DNA of 64,000 nt, taken from positions 1 through 64,000 of the forward strand of contig NZ_CAUIYF010000010.1 of NCBI RefSeq assembly GCF_962719845.1. Direction: 5' to 3'. Position 1 is the stretch's first letter. Every line of letters begins with the position of its first letter. Below the pieces are notes generated by a model. That model was not told where the DNA came from and made no database searches. It saw nothing but the letters and a program-made list of their open reading frames with translations. Position numbers and translations under genes: made by a program. The stretch is from Neisseria uirgultaei (GTDB taxonomy: Bacteria > Pseudomonadota > Gammaproteobacteria > Burkholderiales > Neisseriaceae). Below, one piece after another: positions 51,140 to 60,508 of the stretch.

Positions 51140-53992
51140 TCAGTCTTCATAATTTTCCATCGGCGGGCAGCTGCACACGAGGTTGCGGTCGCCGTACACG
51201 TCGTCCACGCGGTTGACAAAGGGCCAGAACTTGTGTTCGCGCACGAACGGCAACGGGAAGACGGCTTCTTCGCGGGAATACGGGTGCTCCCATTCGCCGG
51301 TTATATCTGCGGCGGTGTGCGGGGCGTTGACCAGCGGATTGTCGTCTTTCGGCCATTCGCCGCGCTCGACTTTCAGCACTTCCTGTTTGATTTGTTTCAG
51401 GGCGGCGATGAAGCGGTCGAGTTCGGCTTTGCTTTCGCTCTCGGTCGGCTCGATCATCAGCGTGCCGGCAACGGGGAAGGAGACGGTCGGGGCGTGGAAG
51501 CCGTAGTCCATCAGGCGTTTGGCGATGTCGGTTTCGGTGATGCCGCTTTCGGCTTTGAGCGGACGCAAATCGACGATGCATTCATGCGCGACGCGGCCGT
51601 TTTTGCCTGTGTAGAGGACGGGATAGTCTTCGCTCAGGCGTTTGGCGACGTAGTTGGCGTTGAGCAATGCCCAGCGCGTTGCCTGTTCCATGCCTTGTTT
51701 GCCCATCATGGTCAGGTACATCCAAGTAATCGGCAGGATGGATGCGGAACCGAAGGCCGCAGCAGCAACGGCGGTTTGGTCGGCACTGGCGCTGTGGGTG
51801 TCGGTCAAAGCGTGTCCCGGTGCAAACGGGGCAAGATGGGCTTTCAAACCGATAGGGCCGACGCCCGGACCGCCGCCGCCGTGAGGGATACAGAAGGTTT
51901 TGTGCAGGTTCATGTGCAACACGTCCGCGCCGACTTCGGCAGGCTGCATGATGCCGATTTGGGCGTTGAGGTTGGCGCCGTCCATGTAAACCTGTCCGCC
52001 GTTTTCATGGATGATGCGGCAGATGTCGCGGATGCCTTCTTCGTACACGCCGTGGGTGGACGGGTAGGTAATCATGATGGCGGACAAGGCGTCGCGGTGT
52101 TGTTCGGCTTTGGCTTTCAAATCTTCGATGTTGACGTTGCCGTGTTCGTCGGTATCGACAACGACGACTTTCAAACCGAGCATAGCGGCAGTCGCAGGGT
52201 TGGTGCCGTGGGCGGATTTGGGAATCAGGCAGATGTTGCGGTGTCCCTCGCCGTTGGCTTCTTGATAGCGGCGGATGGAGAGCATGCCGCTGTATTCGCC
52301 CTGCGCGCCTGAGTTGGGCTGGAAGGAAATCGCGTCAAAACCGGTGATGGCTTTCAGGCTGTTTTCCATATCGGCGAGCAATTCGCGGTAGCCGGCGGTT
52401 TGCGCCTCGGGGGCGTAGGGGTGGATGTCGGAGAACTCCGCCCAAGTAATCGGCAGCATTTCCGCAGTCGCGTTGAGTTTCATGGTGCAGCTGCCCAATG
52501 AAATCATGCTGCGGTTCATCGCCAAGTCGCGGTCTTCGAGTTTTTTCAGATAGCGCAGCATTTCGTGTTCGGTGTGGTAACGGTTGAACACGGGATGTTG
52601 CAGAATGTCGTCCTGACGCAGCAATCCGGCGTTCAGACGGCCTTTGACATCATCGGCAAATGTGAACGTATCCTTGCCGGTAAACGCGCGGTACAAATCA
52701 ACCAAATCTTCGTATGCCGATGTTTCATGGAATGCAGCCGCAACTTGAGTATCGTTGACGCGGCGCAGGTTGTAACCCGACTCTAAAGCAGCGGCAAACA
52801 CTTGGTCTGCTTTCTCTTTGTTGCCGAAATCGACGGTAACGGTATCGAAGAAGACTTTGTGAACCACATTCAGGCCGTCTGAAACCAGCGCGTCGGCAAA
52901 AGCAGAAGCCAGCGCGTGAATGCGGTTGGCAATGCGTTTCACACCTTCAGGGCCGTGGTAAACAGCGTACATACCGGCCAAGTTCGCCAGCAATGCCTGC
53001 GCGGTGCAAATATTGGATGTCGCTTTTTCGCGGCGGATGTGTTGTTCGCGGGTGGACAAAGCCATGCGCAGCGCAGGTTTGCCCGATGCGTCTTTGGATA
53101 CGCCGATGATGCGGCCCGGGGCGGAACGCTTGAACTCGTCCTTAAACGCGAAATAAGCGGCGTGCGGCCCGCCGAAGCCCATCGGTACGCCGAAGCGTTG
53201 GGTGTTGCCCAAAGCAATATCCGCGCCCAATTCGGCAGGCGATTTCAGCAAAACCAAGCTCATGATGTCGGCGGCAACGGCCACGATTGTGCCTTTGGCT
53301 TTCAGACGACCTATGACGCTTTGCAAGTCTTGCACGTCGCCGTCTTTGCCGACGTATTGGAACAGCGCGCCGAAGTATTCGCCTTCATCCGCTTGGGCAA
53401 AATCGCCGACCACCAGTTCAAAGCCGAAATATTTGGCGCGGGTTTTCATCACGTCCAAAGTTTGCGGATACACGCGCGCATCCACAAAGAAACGCCCGGA
53501 TTTCACCTTGCCCACGCGGTGCGCCATCGCCATCGCTTCGGCGGCGGCGGTCGCTTCGTCCAGCAAAGACGCGCCCGCCACAGGGAAACCGGTCAAATCG
53601 ATGCACACTTGTTGGAAGTTCAACAACGCTTCCAAACGACCTTGGGCAATTTCCGCCTGATATGGGGTGTAGGCAGTGTACCAACCCGGATTTTCCAATA
53701 CGTTGCGCAAAATCACGTTCGGCACGCGGGTCGGGTAATAACCCAAACCGATATAGGACTTGTTGATCACGTTTTTCGACGCAATGCCTTTCAATTTCGC
53801 CAATGCGTCCGCCTCGGTCAAGGCCTCGGGCAAATCGAGTTCAGACGGCATACGGATGCTTTGCGGCACGGTATTGCCGACAAAATCGTCCATACTCTTC
53901 TCGCCGAGCGTTTCCAAAAGCGCGGCCTCGTCGCCGAAACTCAAATGTCGCGCGGCAAATTCGTTGGGGTTGAACAGTTCGGACAGTTTCAT
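51140..53992 (-). CDS. gcvP: Glycine dehydrogenase (decarboxylating), glycine cleavage P protein
   Basis: A 950-residue PLP enzyme, the homodimeric single-chain P protein. The first half has YIGLGYYPTRVPNVILRNVLENPGWYTAYTPYQAEI, and the second half the PLP lysine in HMNLHKTFCIPHGGGGPG. It releases CO2 from glycine and passes the aminomethyl group to lipoyl-GcvH. GAAGGAG precedes the ATG. The partners gcvT and gcvH are not in this window. No glycine-riboswitch-like structure is apparent upstream. Confidence 0.97.
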   Translation of the reverse strand: MKLSELFNPNEFAARHLSFGDEAALLETLGEKSMDDFVGNTVPQSIRMPSELDLPEALTEADALAKLKGIASKNVINKSYIGLGYYPTRVPNVILRNVLENPGWYTAYTPYQAEIAQGRLEALLNFQQVCIDLTGFPVAGASLLDEATAAAEAMAMAHRVGKVKSGRFFVDARVYPQTLDVMKTRAKYFGFELVVGDFAQADEGEYFGALFQYVGKDGDVQDLQSVIGRLKAKGTIVAVAADIMSLVLLKSPAELGADIALGNTQRFGVPMGFGGPHAAYFAFKDEFKRSAPGRIIGVSKDASGKPALRMALSTREQHIRREKATSNICTAQALLANLAGMYAVYHGPEGVKRIANRIHALASAFADALVSDGLNVVHKVFFDTVTVDFGNKEKADQVFAAALESGYNLRRVNDTQVAAAFHETSAYEDLVDLYRAFTGKDTFTFADDVKGRLNAGLLRQDDILQHPVFNRYHTEHEMLRYLKKLEDRDLAMNRSMISLGSCTMKLNATAEMLPITWAEFSDIHPYAPEAQTAGYRELLADMENSLKAITGFDAISFQPNSGAQGEYSGMLSIRRYQEANGEGHRNICLIPKSAHGTNPATAAMLGLKVVVVDTDEHGNVNIEDLKAKAEQHRDALSAIMITYPSTHGVYEEGIRDICRIIHENGGQVYMDGANLNAQIGIMQPAEVGADVLHMNLHKTFCIPHGGGGPGVGPIGLKAHLAPFAPGHALTDTHSASADQTAVAAAAFGSASILPITWMYLTMMGKQGMEQATRWALLNANYVAKRLSEDYPVLYTGKNGRVAHECIVDLRPLKAESGITETDIAKRLMDYGFHAPTVSFPVAGTLMIEPTESESKAELDRFIAALKQIKQEVLKVERGEWPKDDNPLVNAPHTAADITGEWEHPYSREEAVFPLPFVREHKFWPFVNRVDDVYGDRNLVCSCPPMENYED

Positions 53993-54022
53993 TTCTACTC
54001 CTTCGGGTTTGTAGGGCTGCCA

Positions 54023-54382
54023 TCAGGCAGAATTTTTAGACATCGGATGATTCGGGCAAGGGTAGCACAAAAGACGGGATAATGGCGGACAACGCGCTAG
54101 AATGCAGCAGGTCAGGACAAGCAGCACCACAAGCAGCAGCGATAAGGGAAAGCCGCTGACTAAAACCATGAAACCTGCAAGCACCAGCCAAGCCAATGGA
54201 TACGCCGGAAGCGGAAAAACAATATTGAGCAGAACCAAAATCACGACAAACAGCGGCAGCCCCGCCATCAGGTTGGCACGCCTGTATATTGCGTACGGGT
54301 CGGATGCTTCTTCAGGTTCGCAATATTCCATGATTTCAGCCTGTCCGGGTTTTATCCACAGCAGGTTCGGACGGTCGGTCAT
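54023..54382 (-). CDS. Hypothetical membrane protein
   Basis: A 119-residue protein with two close hydrophobic segments (about 40-60 and 63-92) and a Cys-rich tail (TCCILARCPP and LLCYPCPNH). The ATG at 54382 is the last bases of an uptake sequence; a second ATG at 54331 is possible. It ends 30 bp before gcvP on the same strand and could share its transcript. No family recognised. Confidence 0.55.
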   Translation of the reverse strand: MTDRPNLLWIKPGQAEIMEYCEPEEASDPYAIYRRANLMAGLPLFVVILVLLNIVFPLPAYPLAWLVLAGFMVLVSGFPLSLLLVVLLVLTCCILARCPPLSRLLCYPCPNHPMSKNSA

Positions 54383-54552
54383 GCCGTCTGAACCGGCAGA
54401 CCATCTTTTTCAAAAAACGCCATACCGCCGCAACTTCATGCGGCTGTATGGCGTAGGTTTTGCACTTCAGACGGCATATGCGTCCCGAAGCAGTTTGGTG
54501 TTCCAGTCGGTTCATGATTATATAAACAACTTGGGTGCGGATAAACCTTTGT

Positions 54553-55176
54553 TTATCTAAACCCCTGTTTTCTCAAAAATTGATTCAAATCTTCGGCAAA
54601 TTTCCGATAGCCTTTGCCGTTGGCGTGGATTTGGTCGGACTTTAAATCGTTGTCGCCCAAAATTTCCGCCCACACGCCGCCGAACAGCGGAATGCCGTAT
54701 TCCTCGGACAAATCCTCATACAGCGGATGGTCGCTCAAATGCCCGAACAACGCGCCCAGTGTGATGTGCGGCACGCCGACGAGGACGGCGGGGATGTTTT
54801 CCTTTTGCACGGTTTCGATGATTTTCGCAATATTGGCGCGGGTCTGCTCCTCGGGAACTTTGCGCAGAAAGTCGTTGCCGCCTATGCCGACAATCACAAG
54901 CTTGGGTTTGCGTGCCAACAGCGCGGGCAGGCGCGACAGGGCTTGCGCGGACGTGTCGTCCGATACGCCGCCGTTGACAATATTCCAACCCGTCAGTTTT
55001 TGCAGTTGCGCGGGGTAGGATTCGCCGGGGTTTGCGCCGTAGCCGAAGGTGAGCGAATCGCCCAAGGCAAGCACGGTGCTTCTTTCGGGAATTTTGGCGT
55101 GGGTTCGGGCGGATTTTCTGCCGCAGGCGGTAAGAAGCAACGCGCCTGCGCCGAGGAGGAAGATTCTTCTGTTCAT
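54553..55176 (-). CDS. GDSL-family lipoprotein esterase (TesA-like)
   Basis: A 207-residue SGNH hydrolase anchored as a lipoprotein (LLTAC, Cys18). The catalytic Ser41 is in LALGDSLTFGYG, with Gly and Asn blocks in NGGVSDDT and IGIGGNDFLR and the Asp-His pair in SDQIHANGKGY. It is similar to TesA/arylesterase. Substrate unknown: an acyl ester at the envelope is likely. The start of tag's C-terminus overlaps by location, but ATG 55176 gives the signal peptide; the ATG six codons upstream overlaps tag. Confidence 0.88.
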   Translation of the reverse strand: MNRRIFLLGAGALLLTACGRKSARTHAKIPERSTVLALGDSLTFGYGANPGESYPAQLQKLTGWNIVNGGVSDDTSAQALSRLPALLARKPKLVIVGIGGNDFLRKVPEEQTRANIAKIIETVQKENIPAVLVGVPHITLGALFGHLSDHPLYEDLSEEYGIPLFGGVWAEILGDNDLKSDQIHANGKGYRKFAEDLNQFLRKQGFR

Positions 55177-55183
55177 TGGTTTT

Positions 55184-55735
55184 TCAGACGGCATCGAGCC
55201 ATTTCGGGTGGTATTTCAGGGTTTTACGGTAAACCGGACAGCTTTCGGCGTGCGCGCCTTTGAGGTAGCCGGTACTCATCAGAAATTCGCCGACGATTTC
55301 GCCGCCGACGAATTTGAAATGTTTTTTAAAGAGTTTGACCCATTCGTCTTTGCTTCGCGGATGGTGCGCGTCGAGCCAGTTCTTGAACGAGCCGTATTCT
55401 TGTTGCAACGCTTGGATTTGCCGTGCATTGAAAATGGCGGCATCGATTTTCAGGCGGTTGCGGACGATGCCTGCATCGGCAAGCAGCCGCTCAATATCGG
55501 CTTCGCCAAATGCGGCAACAGTATCGATGTCGAACCCTTCAAATGCCGTCTGAAACGCCTGCCGCTTCTTCAGTATCAGCGTCCAGCTCAATCCTGCCTG
55601 ATTGATTTCCAACACCAGCCGTTCAAACAATTCATTGTCGTCCTCAATCGGAAAACCGTATTGCGTGTCGTGGTAATGTTTGTTCGGGTTGTCGGTGTTT
55701 TCGGGAAGTGAGGCGGCAAATTCGCAATAGTTCAC
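55184..55735 (-). CDS. tag: DNA-3-methyladenine glycosylase I
   Basis: A 183-residue base-excision enzyme. It starts MNYCEFA with the zinc-ligand Cys4, then HYHDTQYG (His), the catalytic-region Glu in LVLEINQAGLSW, and the C-terminal His/Cys pair in KGAHAESCPVY. This matches Tag's zinc-snap design. It lies three bases after the PqiC-like gene's end region on the same strand and upstream of the esterase gene by seven bases. Confidence 0.92.
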   Translation of the reverse strand: MNYCEFAASLPENTDNPNKHYHDTQYGFPIEDDNELFERLVLEINQAGLSWTLILKKRQAFQTAFEGFDIDTVAAFGEADIERLLADAGIVRNRLKIDAAIFNARQIQALQQEYGSFKNWLDAHHPRSKDEWVKLFKKHFKFVGGEIVGEFLMSTGYLKGAHAESCPVYRKTLKYHPKWLDAV

Positions 55736-55738
55736 GGT

Positions 55739-56257
55739 TTACTCGATCATCTGTTGCGCCGCCTGTTTCAGTCCCTGTTCGAGTGCGGCGGTCATGGCGG
55801 CGTAGCCGTCACCTTGCTGTTCGGTTTCGATATGGAAGGGTCTGTTCGTACCGTCGGGTAGGACGGCGTAGCCGCTGATGAGTGTTTTGCCCGTGTGGCT
55901 GCCTTGGAATGCGTCGATATAGACCGTCCATTTTTCGGTACTGCCGCTGCGTGAGGCAGGAACAAAGATGCGTGTGCTGTCCAAACGGTTGAATGCATTG
56001 CTCAACGCCGCTTCGAGCATATCGTCCAAGGTGCCTGCCCAAACGTGGTTTTGTGCGGTGTTGAGGCGGTAGGGGTCGGTTTGATAGACCAGTCCGCCGC
56101 GTTTGAGCGGTTCGGCAAGACGGACTTCGACGGCAGTTTCGCCGCCTTGCGTTGCAGGACGGATGTAGCGGCTGTCGGGCAACACGAAATATTGTGTGCT
56201 TTGCACAGTACCGCAGGCGGCAAGCGTCAGGGCGGCGGCAATCGGGAAAAGGCGCAT
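55739..56257 (-). CDS. pqiC: PqiC-like lipoprotein (ABC-type transport auxiliary)
   Basis: A 172-residue outer-membrane-type lipoprotein (LAAC, Cys15) of the PqiC/DUF330 family. It begins STQYFVLPDSRY after the signal, typical of this group, and has TLDDMLEAALSNAFNRLDST. Its start shares one base with the stop of pqiB. It is thought to dock PqiB tunnels to the outer membrane. Confidence 0.88.
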   Translation of the reverse strand: MRLFPIAAALTLAACGTVQSTQYFVLPDSRYIRPATQGGETAVEVRLAEPLKRGGLVYQTDPYRLNTAQNHVWAGTLDDMLEAALSNAFNRLDSTRIFVPASRSGSTEKWTVYIDAFQGSHTGKTLISGYAVLPDGTNRPFHIETEQQGDGYAAMTAALEQGLKQAAQQMIE

Positions 56258-57915
56258 TATCGGCTTCCTTTCGGGACAGGGTCTTTGCGGCGGCTGTTGA
56301 AAATCAGCGCGTTGGGTTTTTCTTTCAAAGTGTTAATGACGGGTTGAACGTCTTTTAAGGTTTTGTCCAAACTTTGCAGCGTATTTTGTACGTCGCCGTA
56401 GATAGGCGATTGCGGCGATACGCCTTGCAGGGTTTGACGCAACTCTTTCAGGGTTTGGTTCAACTCGTTCGGAATGTTTTGTGTTTGCGGTTTGCCAACC
56501 AGTTTGTCGATGGAGCTTAAAGCAGCATTGGCAGATTTGAGTGCGGATTTGAGTTCGGCAAGCGAGCCGTTCAATTCGGCAACGGTTTTATCCAATGGCA
56601 GATTGTTGAATTTGTCCAGCAAATCCGCCAATTTGGCCTGCAAGTCGTCCAAACCGCCTTGGGTTGCGATAACGGTATCGCCTGCATAAACGGTATGCGG
56701 TCGCAGCTTGGGTGAGGTGGAAGGCTGATCGTTCAATTCAATCATTTTGCTGCCGGTCAGCAGGTTGTTACTGGAGATGGTGGCGGTCAGGCCTTTGTTT
56801 AAAGCCGTCTGAAATTGTTGTTTCCAATGCTCTTTGCTTTGCTCGTCGGCATTGATTTCCAAACGGGAAGGCTCGATACGGATGCGTACGGGAATCCAGC
56901 CGTTTTTAAACAAATGCAGGCTGTCGTTGCGGTCGAAATAGGGAACGTCGGAAACCACGCCGACATTCAGCCCTTTGTACTCGACGGGCGAACCGACGGT
57001 CAGGCCGCGCACGGATTGTTTGAAAAACGCGGTGTAGTACAGCGAGCGGTCGTCAGGCAGGTTGGCGACTTCGCTGCGGCTGTCGTAAAGCGTGAAGCTG
57101 TCTTCGCTTTTGACGTTTTTACTGTTTTTGGTTTTCGGCGAATCAAATGAAATCGCGCCCGACAGCAGGGCAGGCAGAGGGGCGGAATTGAGTTTGATGC
57201 CGCTGCCTGTGGTTTCGATATTGATGCCGCTTTCCAGCCAGAAACGGCTGGCGGAATGAATCAGTTTGTCGTTGGGGCTTTGGATGAAGATGGTGTAATG
57301 CACGCTTTGGTCGGACGGGTCGAAATGCGCGCTTTCGATTTGCCCGACCATAAAGTTTTCATACAAAACAGGGCTGTTGACGTTGAGGATGCGGTCGTTC
57401 TTACCAATCAAATTCAAGCGCAGCCCGCTTTGCCCGATGGCGGTAACGGGCGGAATGTCCTGCACTTGGAACACGTCTTTTGCCTCGTCGCTTTTGCCGG
57501 GTGTAAAAGCGATGTACGAACCCGAAAGCAGCGTACCCAAACCGGTTACGCCGCTTTGGTCGATACGCGGCTTGACCACCCAAAACTGTGTGTCGCTGCG
57601 GATGAGGCCGGATACGTCCGCATTGAGTTGGGCGGTTACTTCCACGCCTTTTTGGTCGTCGCGCAGTTTGATTCGGGTAACGCGTCCGACATCGATGCTC
57701 AATACTTTGATGACCGTATTGTTGACCTCAATGCCTTCCGCGCTGTCCATCAAAAGCGTTACCACAGGCCCCCTGTTGCGGATTTCCTTAATCCACAGCC
57801 AGCCACCGGCAATCAGCGCAATCAGCGGGACCAGCCAGACGGCGGAGAGGAAGGTGTTGTTTTTGCGGACGCGTGCTTGGGCGTGTCCGTTTGGAGGAGG
57901 GCTGTTGTCAGTCAT
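56257..57915 (-). CDS. pqiB: PqiB-like MCE (MlaD) protein
   Basis: A 552-residue inner-membrane-anchored protein: one N-terminal helix (about 22-40, TFLSAVWLVPLIALIAGGWLW region) and three MCE domains, shown by repeats such as RGPVVTLLMDSAEGIEVNNTVIKV and VRGLTVGSPVEYKGLNVGVV, then a long C-terminal helical needle. It forms stacked hexamer tunnels for lipid transport. The ATG at 57915 overlaps pqiA by eight bases. An ATG eight codons upstream is unlikely. Confidence 0.93.
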   Translation of the reverse strand: MTDNSPPPNGHAQARVRKNNTFLSAVWLVPLIALIAGGWLWIKEIRNRGPVVTLLMDSAEGIEVNNTVIKVLSIDVGRVTRIKLRDDQKGVEVTAQLNADVSGLIRSDTQFWVVKPRIDQSGVTGLGTLLSGSYIAFTPGKSDEAKDVFQVQDIPPVTAIGQSGLRLNLIGKNDRILNVNSPVLYENFMVGQIESAHFDPSDQSVHYTIFIQSPNDKLIHSASRFWLESGINIETTGSGIKLNSAPLPALLSGAISFDSPKTKNSKNVKSEDSFTLYDSRSEVANLPDDRSLYYTAFFKQSVRGLTVGSPVEYKGLNVGVVSDVPYFDRNDSLHLFKNGWIPVRIRIEPSRLEINADEQSKEHWKQQFQTALNKGLTATISSNNLLTGSKMIELNDQPSTSPKLRPHTVYAGDTVIATQGGLDDLQAKLADLLDKFNNLPLDKTVAELNGSLAELKSALKSANAALSSIDKLVGKPQTQNIPNELNQTLKELRQTLQGVSPQSPIYGDVQNTLQSLDKTLKDVQPVINTLKEKPNALIFNSRRKDPVPKGSR

Positions 57916-59212
57916 ATTTTTCCGTTTCATTGAAAGCAATGCCGTCTGAAGCGCGTTTGTCCCAAAGCAGGCGCGGGTCGAAATAATAGGCGGACAGCAT
58001 CGTCAGAATCACGACCAGGCAGAAATAGACTGCCGCACTGCCCGGAATGACGCGCGCGGCATAAGTGTGGAACGAACACATCAAAATAATAATCACAAAA
58101 ATATCAATCATCGACCAGCGGCCGACCGCTTCGGTGATGCGGTAGAGGTGCGACAATTTCTTTGCGCCCGCCGGCAAAGCGAAGCGGGCGGACGCAATCA
58201 AAACTGACATTGCCGCAATCTTCAGCACCGGCACCAAAATACTCGCGCTGAAAATAACCGCCGCAATCAGCCTGTCGCCCTCGTCCCACATATAAGCGAT
58301 GCCGCTAAGGATGGTGTTGGCCTCCGTGGCGGCAGGATTGGACGAAATCATAATCGGCAGGATATTGGCAGGAAAATACAAAATAACCGCCGCCATCAGA
58401 AACGCCGACGAAATACTCAGACTTTTCGGCCGTCGGCGGTACAGTTCCGCGCCGCACACGCCGCAGGGGGATTCGGCACTGTCGCGGAAATACAGGCAGC
58501 GGCTGCAACAGGTTTTGCCTTCCGATGCCGTCTGAACCGCATTGCCGCCCGTCAGCCGCCCGATTTGGAAATACACCCAATGTTGGGGAACAGATACCGA
58601 AGTCTGAATCAGCATGACCGACAGCGCGAACATCAGATAAAACGCCGGACCGAACTTCACCTCCGCCACAGCCGAAAGCTTGATATACGCCACCAAAGTG
58701 GAAATAAAAAACACATCCGCCATCATCGCCTGCCTCAAGCGCACCATCACACGCGTTGCCAAACGCAGCGCAGGATACGCCCGTTTCTGTATCAGCGCGG
58801 CATAGACATACAGGCACAGCAGCAGAAACAGAACCGGCGCGCCGAAAGTCAGCACAAACATCACTTCGGCCAAAAAACCGTAATCCTGAAACACCATCAG
58901 GCGTACCATCTCGGGCAGCGAAAGGACGGATGCCGCACCCGGTATCCCGACCTCGATATACGTCATACTGTAAGCAAACGCCATCAAAATCAGCGAAGCC
59001 GCCGCATAGGCGGGCGGGCCGGAAAAAGGGTGGCTGCCCACCCTGAAGAGTTTGTGTCCGCAACGGGGACAGAACGCCGCCTCCCCCCTGTCCAATTGCG
59101 GCACATCCGCGCGGCAGCCGCATTCCGGGCAATCTACCGTATGCGGCGGCAGGGCTTCGTCGCGGCAGTTGCCGCGAAGGCTGTGGGGGATATTTTCGGC
59201 AAACGGCTTCAT
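57908..59212 (-). CDS. pqiA: PqiA-like integral membrane protein
   Basis: A 434-residue protein with two halves, each beginning with a zinc-ribbon-like Cys cluster (CPECGC...CPRCG; CCSRCLYF...CGVCG) and followed by four membrane helices. This duplicated layout defines PqiA. It feeds the PqiB tunnel from the inner membrane. The start is ATG 59212 (MKPFAENIP) or possibly ATG 59242; neither has a good ribosome-binding site. First gene of pqiABC. Confidence 0.92.
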   Translation of the reverse strand: MKPFAENIPHSLRGNCRDEALPPHTVDCPECGCRADVPQLDRGEAAFCPRCGHKLFRVGSHPFSGPPAYAAASLILMAFAYSMTYIEVGIPGAASVLSLPEMVRLMVFQDYGFLAEVMFVLTFGAPVLFLLLCLYVYAALIQKRAYPALRLATRVMVRLRQAMMADVFFISTLVAYIKLSAVAEVKFGPAFYLMFALSVMLIQTSVSVPQHWVYFQIGRLTGGNAVQTASEGKTCCSRCLYFRDSAESPCGVCGAELYRRRPKSLSISSAFLMAAVILYFPANILPIMISSNPAATEANTILSGIAYMWDEGDRLIAAVIFSASILVPVLKIAAMSVLIASARFALPAGAKKLSHLYRITEAVGRWSMIDIFVIIILMCSFHTYAARVIPGSAAVYFCLVVILTMLSAYYFDPRLLWDKRASDGIAFNETEKYD

Positions 59213-59486
59213 CGGGAAAGTAGCAAATATAAGTGGCGGCATTATAAAGGAAAAAAGGCGATACACCCAATCAGGATGCAAAACTGGCAGGTTCGGCAGT
59301 ATGAACAAACCCTTGGTGTCCGGCAAAAATATTTTTTGAGTGGCTGCCCCTCCGACCGGCAAGCCTATTTGATAAAACCCCGATTTTGTAAATAATCGTA
59401 AAATATCCGCTTAAAAATATAACGCAAATGATATTTTTTCCAAAAATATGTGATAATAAATTTCGTTTATGATTCTTTATTATTTT
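59213..59486. other. Divergent control region between pqiA and hemO
   Basis: AT-rich non-coding DNA. A run of NAT-like trimers around 59426-59476 (AAATGATATTTTTT and GTGATAATAAATTTCG) could contain a Fur site for the haem operon. No exact 19-bp Fur box is seen. No gene. Confidence 0.45.
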
Positions 59487-59641
59487 TATAGTGGATTAAC
59501 AAAAATCAGGACAAGGCGGCGAAGCCGCAGACAGTACAAATAGTACGGAACCGATTCACTTGGTGCTTCAGCACCTTAGAGAATCGTTCTCTTTGAGCTA
59601 AGGCGAGGCAACGCCGTACTGGTTTTTGTTAATCCACTATA
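59487..59641. repeat. Correia element, full length (155 bp)
   Basis: Bounded by TATAGTGGATTAACAAAAA inverted repeats, with the internal GGTGCTTCAGCACC hairpin and IHF-type segment of long elements. It ends 64 bp before the hemO start, so it is part of the hemO leader or promoter. Confidence 0.93.
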
Positions 59642-59705
59642 TATGCGGGCAAGTGCGGATTTTGCCCGCCCCGCATCCTTATCCCTTACCGACAAAGGAA
59701 AACTT

Positions 59706-60335
59706 ATGAGCGAAACCGAAAATCAAGCCCTGACGTTTGCCAAACGCCTGAAGGCGGATACCACGGCGGTTCACGACAGCGTGGATAACCTCGTTATGTC
59801 CGTCGAACCGTTTGTCAGCAAAGAAAACTACATCAAATTTTTGAAACTCCAATCCGTTTTCCACAAAGCCGTCGATCATATCTATAAAGATGCCGAATTA
59901 AACAAAGCCATTCCCGAGCTGGAATATATGGCGCGATACGATGCCGTAACGCAAGACTTGAAAGACTTGGGCGAAGAGCCTTACAAATTCGACAAAGAAT
60001 TGCCACACGAAACCGGCAACAAAGCAATCGGCTGGCTTTATTGCGCCGAAGGTTCTAATTTGGGCGCGGCGTTTTTGTTCAAGCACGCGCAAAAACTCGA
60101 TTACAACGGCGAACACGGCGCACGCCACCTCGCACCGCATCCGGACGGGCGCGGCAAACACTGGCGCGCCTTTGTCGAGCATCTGAACGCTTTGAACCTG
60201 ACTCCCGAAGCCGAAGCGGAAGCCATCCAAGGCGCACGCGAAGCCTTTGCATTCTACAAAGTCGTGTTGCGCGAAACCTTCGGCTTGGCAGCCGATGCCG
60301 AAGCCCCCGAAGGTATGATGCCGCACAGGCACTAA
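59706..60335 (+). CDS. hemO: Heme oxygenase
   Basis: A 209-residue enzyme that opens haem to biliverdin, CO and free iron in the cytoplasm. His23 (TTAVHDSVDN) is the axial ligand; GWLYCAEGSNLGAAFLFKH is the distal helix with its Gly kink. Length is that of neisserial HemO, from ATG 59706 with AAAGGAAAA upstream. It lies 173 bp upstream of hmbR on the same strand, in line with uptake plus degradation of haem. Confidence 0.97.
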   Translation: MSETENQALTFAKRLKADTTAVHDSVDNLVMSVEPFVSKENYIKFLKLQSVFHKAVDHIYKDAELNKAIPELEYMARYDAVTQDLKDLGEEPYKFDKELPHETGNKAIGWLYCAEGSNLGAAFLFKHAQKLDYNGEHGARHLAPHPDGRGKHWRAFVEHLNALNLTPEAEAEAIQGAREAFAFYKVVLRETFGLAADAEAPEGMMPHRH

Positions 60336-60434
60336 AAAATAATCGAATCAAATAAACAAGGTCTCGGCATAGCTGTTTGCAGGGACCTTTAATTACACGG
60401 CGCGGCTTTGTTTGCATGGATTACTGTCTTATTA

Positions 60435-60454
60435 AATATTAATGATTATCAGAA
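60435..60454 (+). promoter_or_regulatory. Candidate Fur-binding region upstream of hmbR
   Basis: AAATATTAATGATTATCAGA partly matches the Fur box GATAATGATAATCATTATC (NAT repeats on both sides). It lies 55-74 bp before the hmbR start. Imperfect, so tentative. Confidence 0.4.
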
Positions 60455-60508
60455 AATCTATTATGCGCTAACCGAGGATGAACAATCCATACATCTTGAG
60501 TTGATAAT

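Noticed and set aside
51119..52312. A 397-residue open frame opposite gcvP
   Set aside because: It is a mirror of the gcvP codon pattern, lacks any family motif, and begins inside the gcvP terminator.
53993..54102. Possible glycine riboswitch before gcvP
   Set aside because: The leader is about 30 bp to the upstream gene and shows no conserved riboswitch core or tandem structure.
59643..59705. Upstream ATG extension of hemO
   Set aside because: HemO of 209 residues with His23 as haem ligand fits only the ATG at 59706, which also has the ribosome-binding site; the longer start lies at the Correia boundary.
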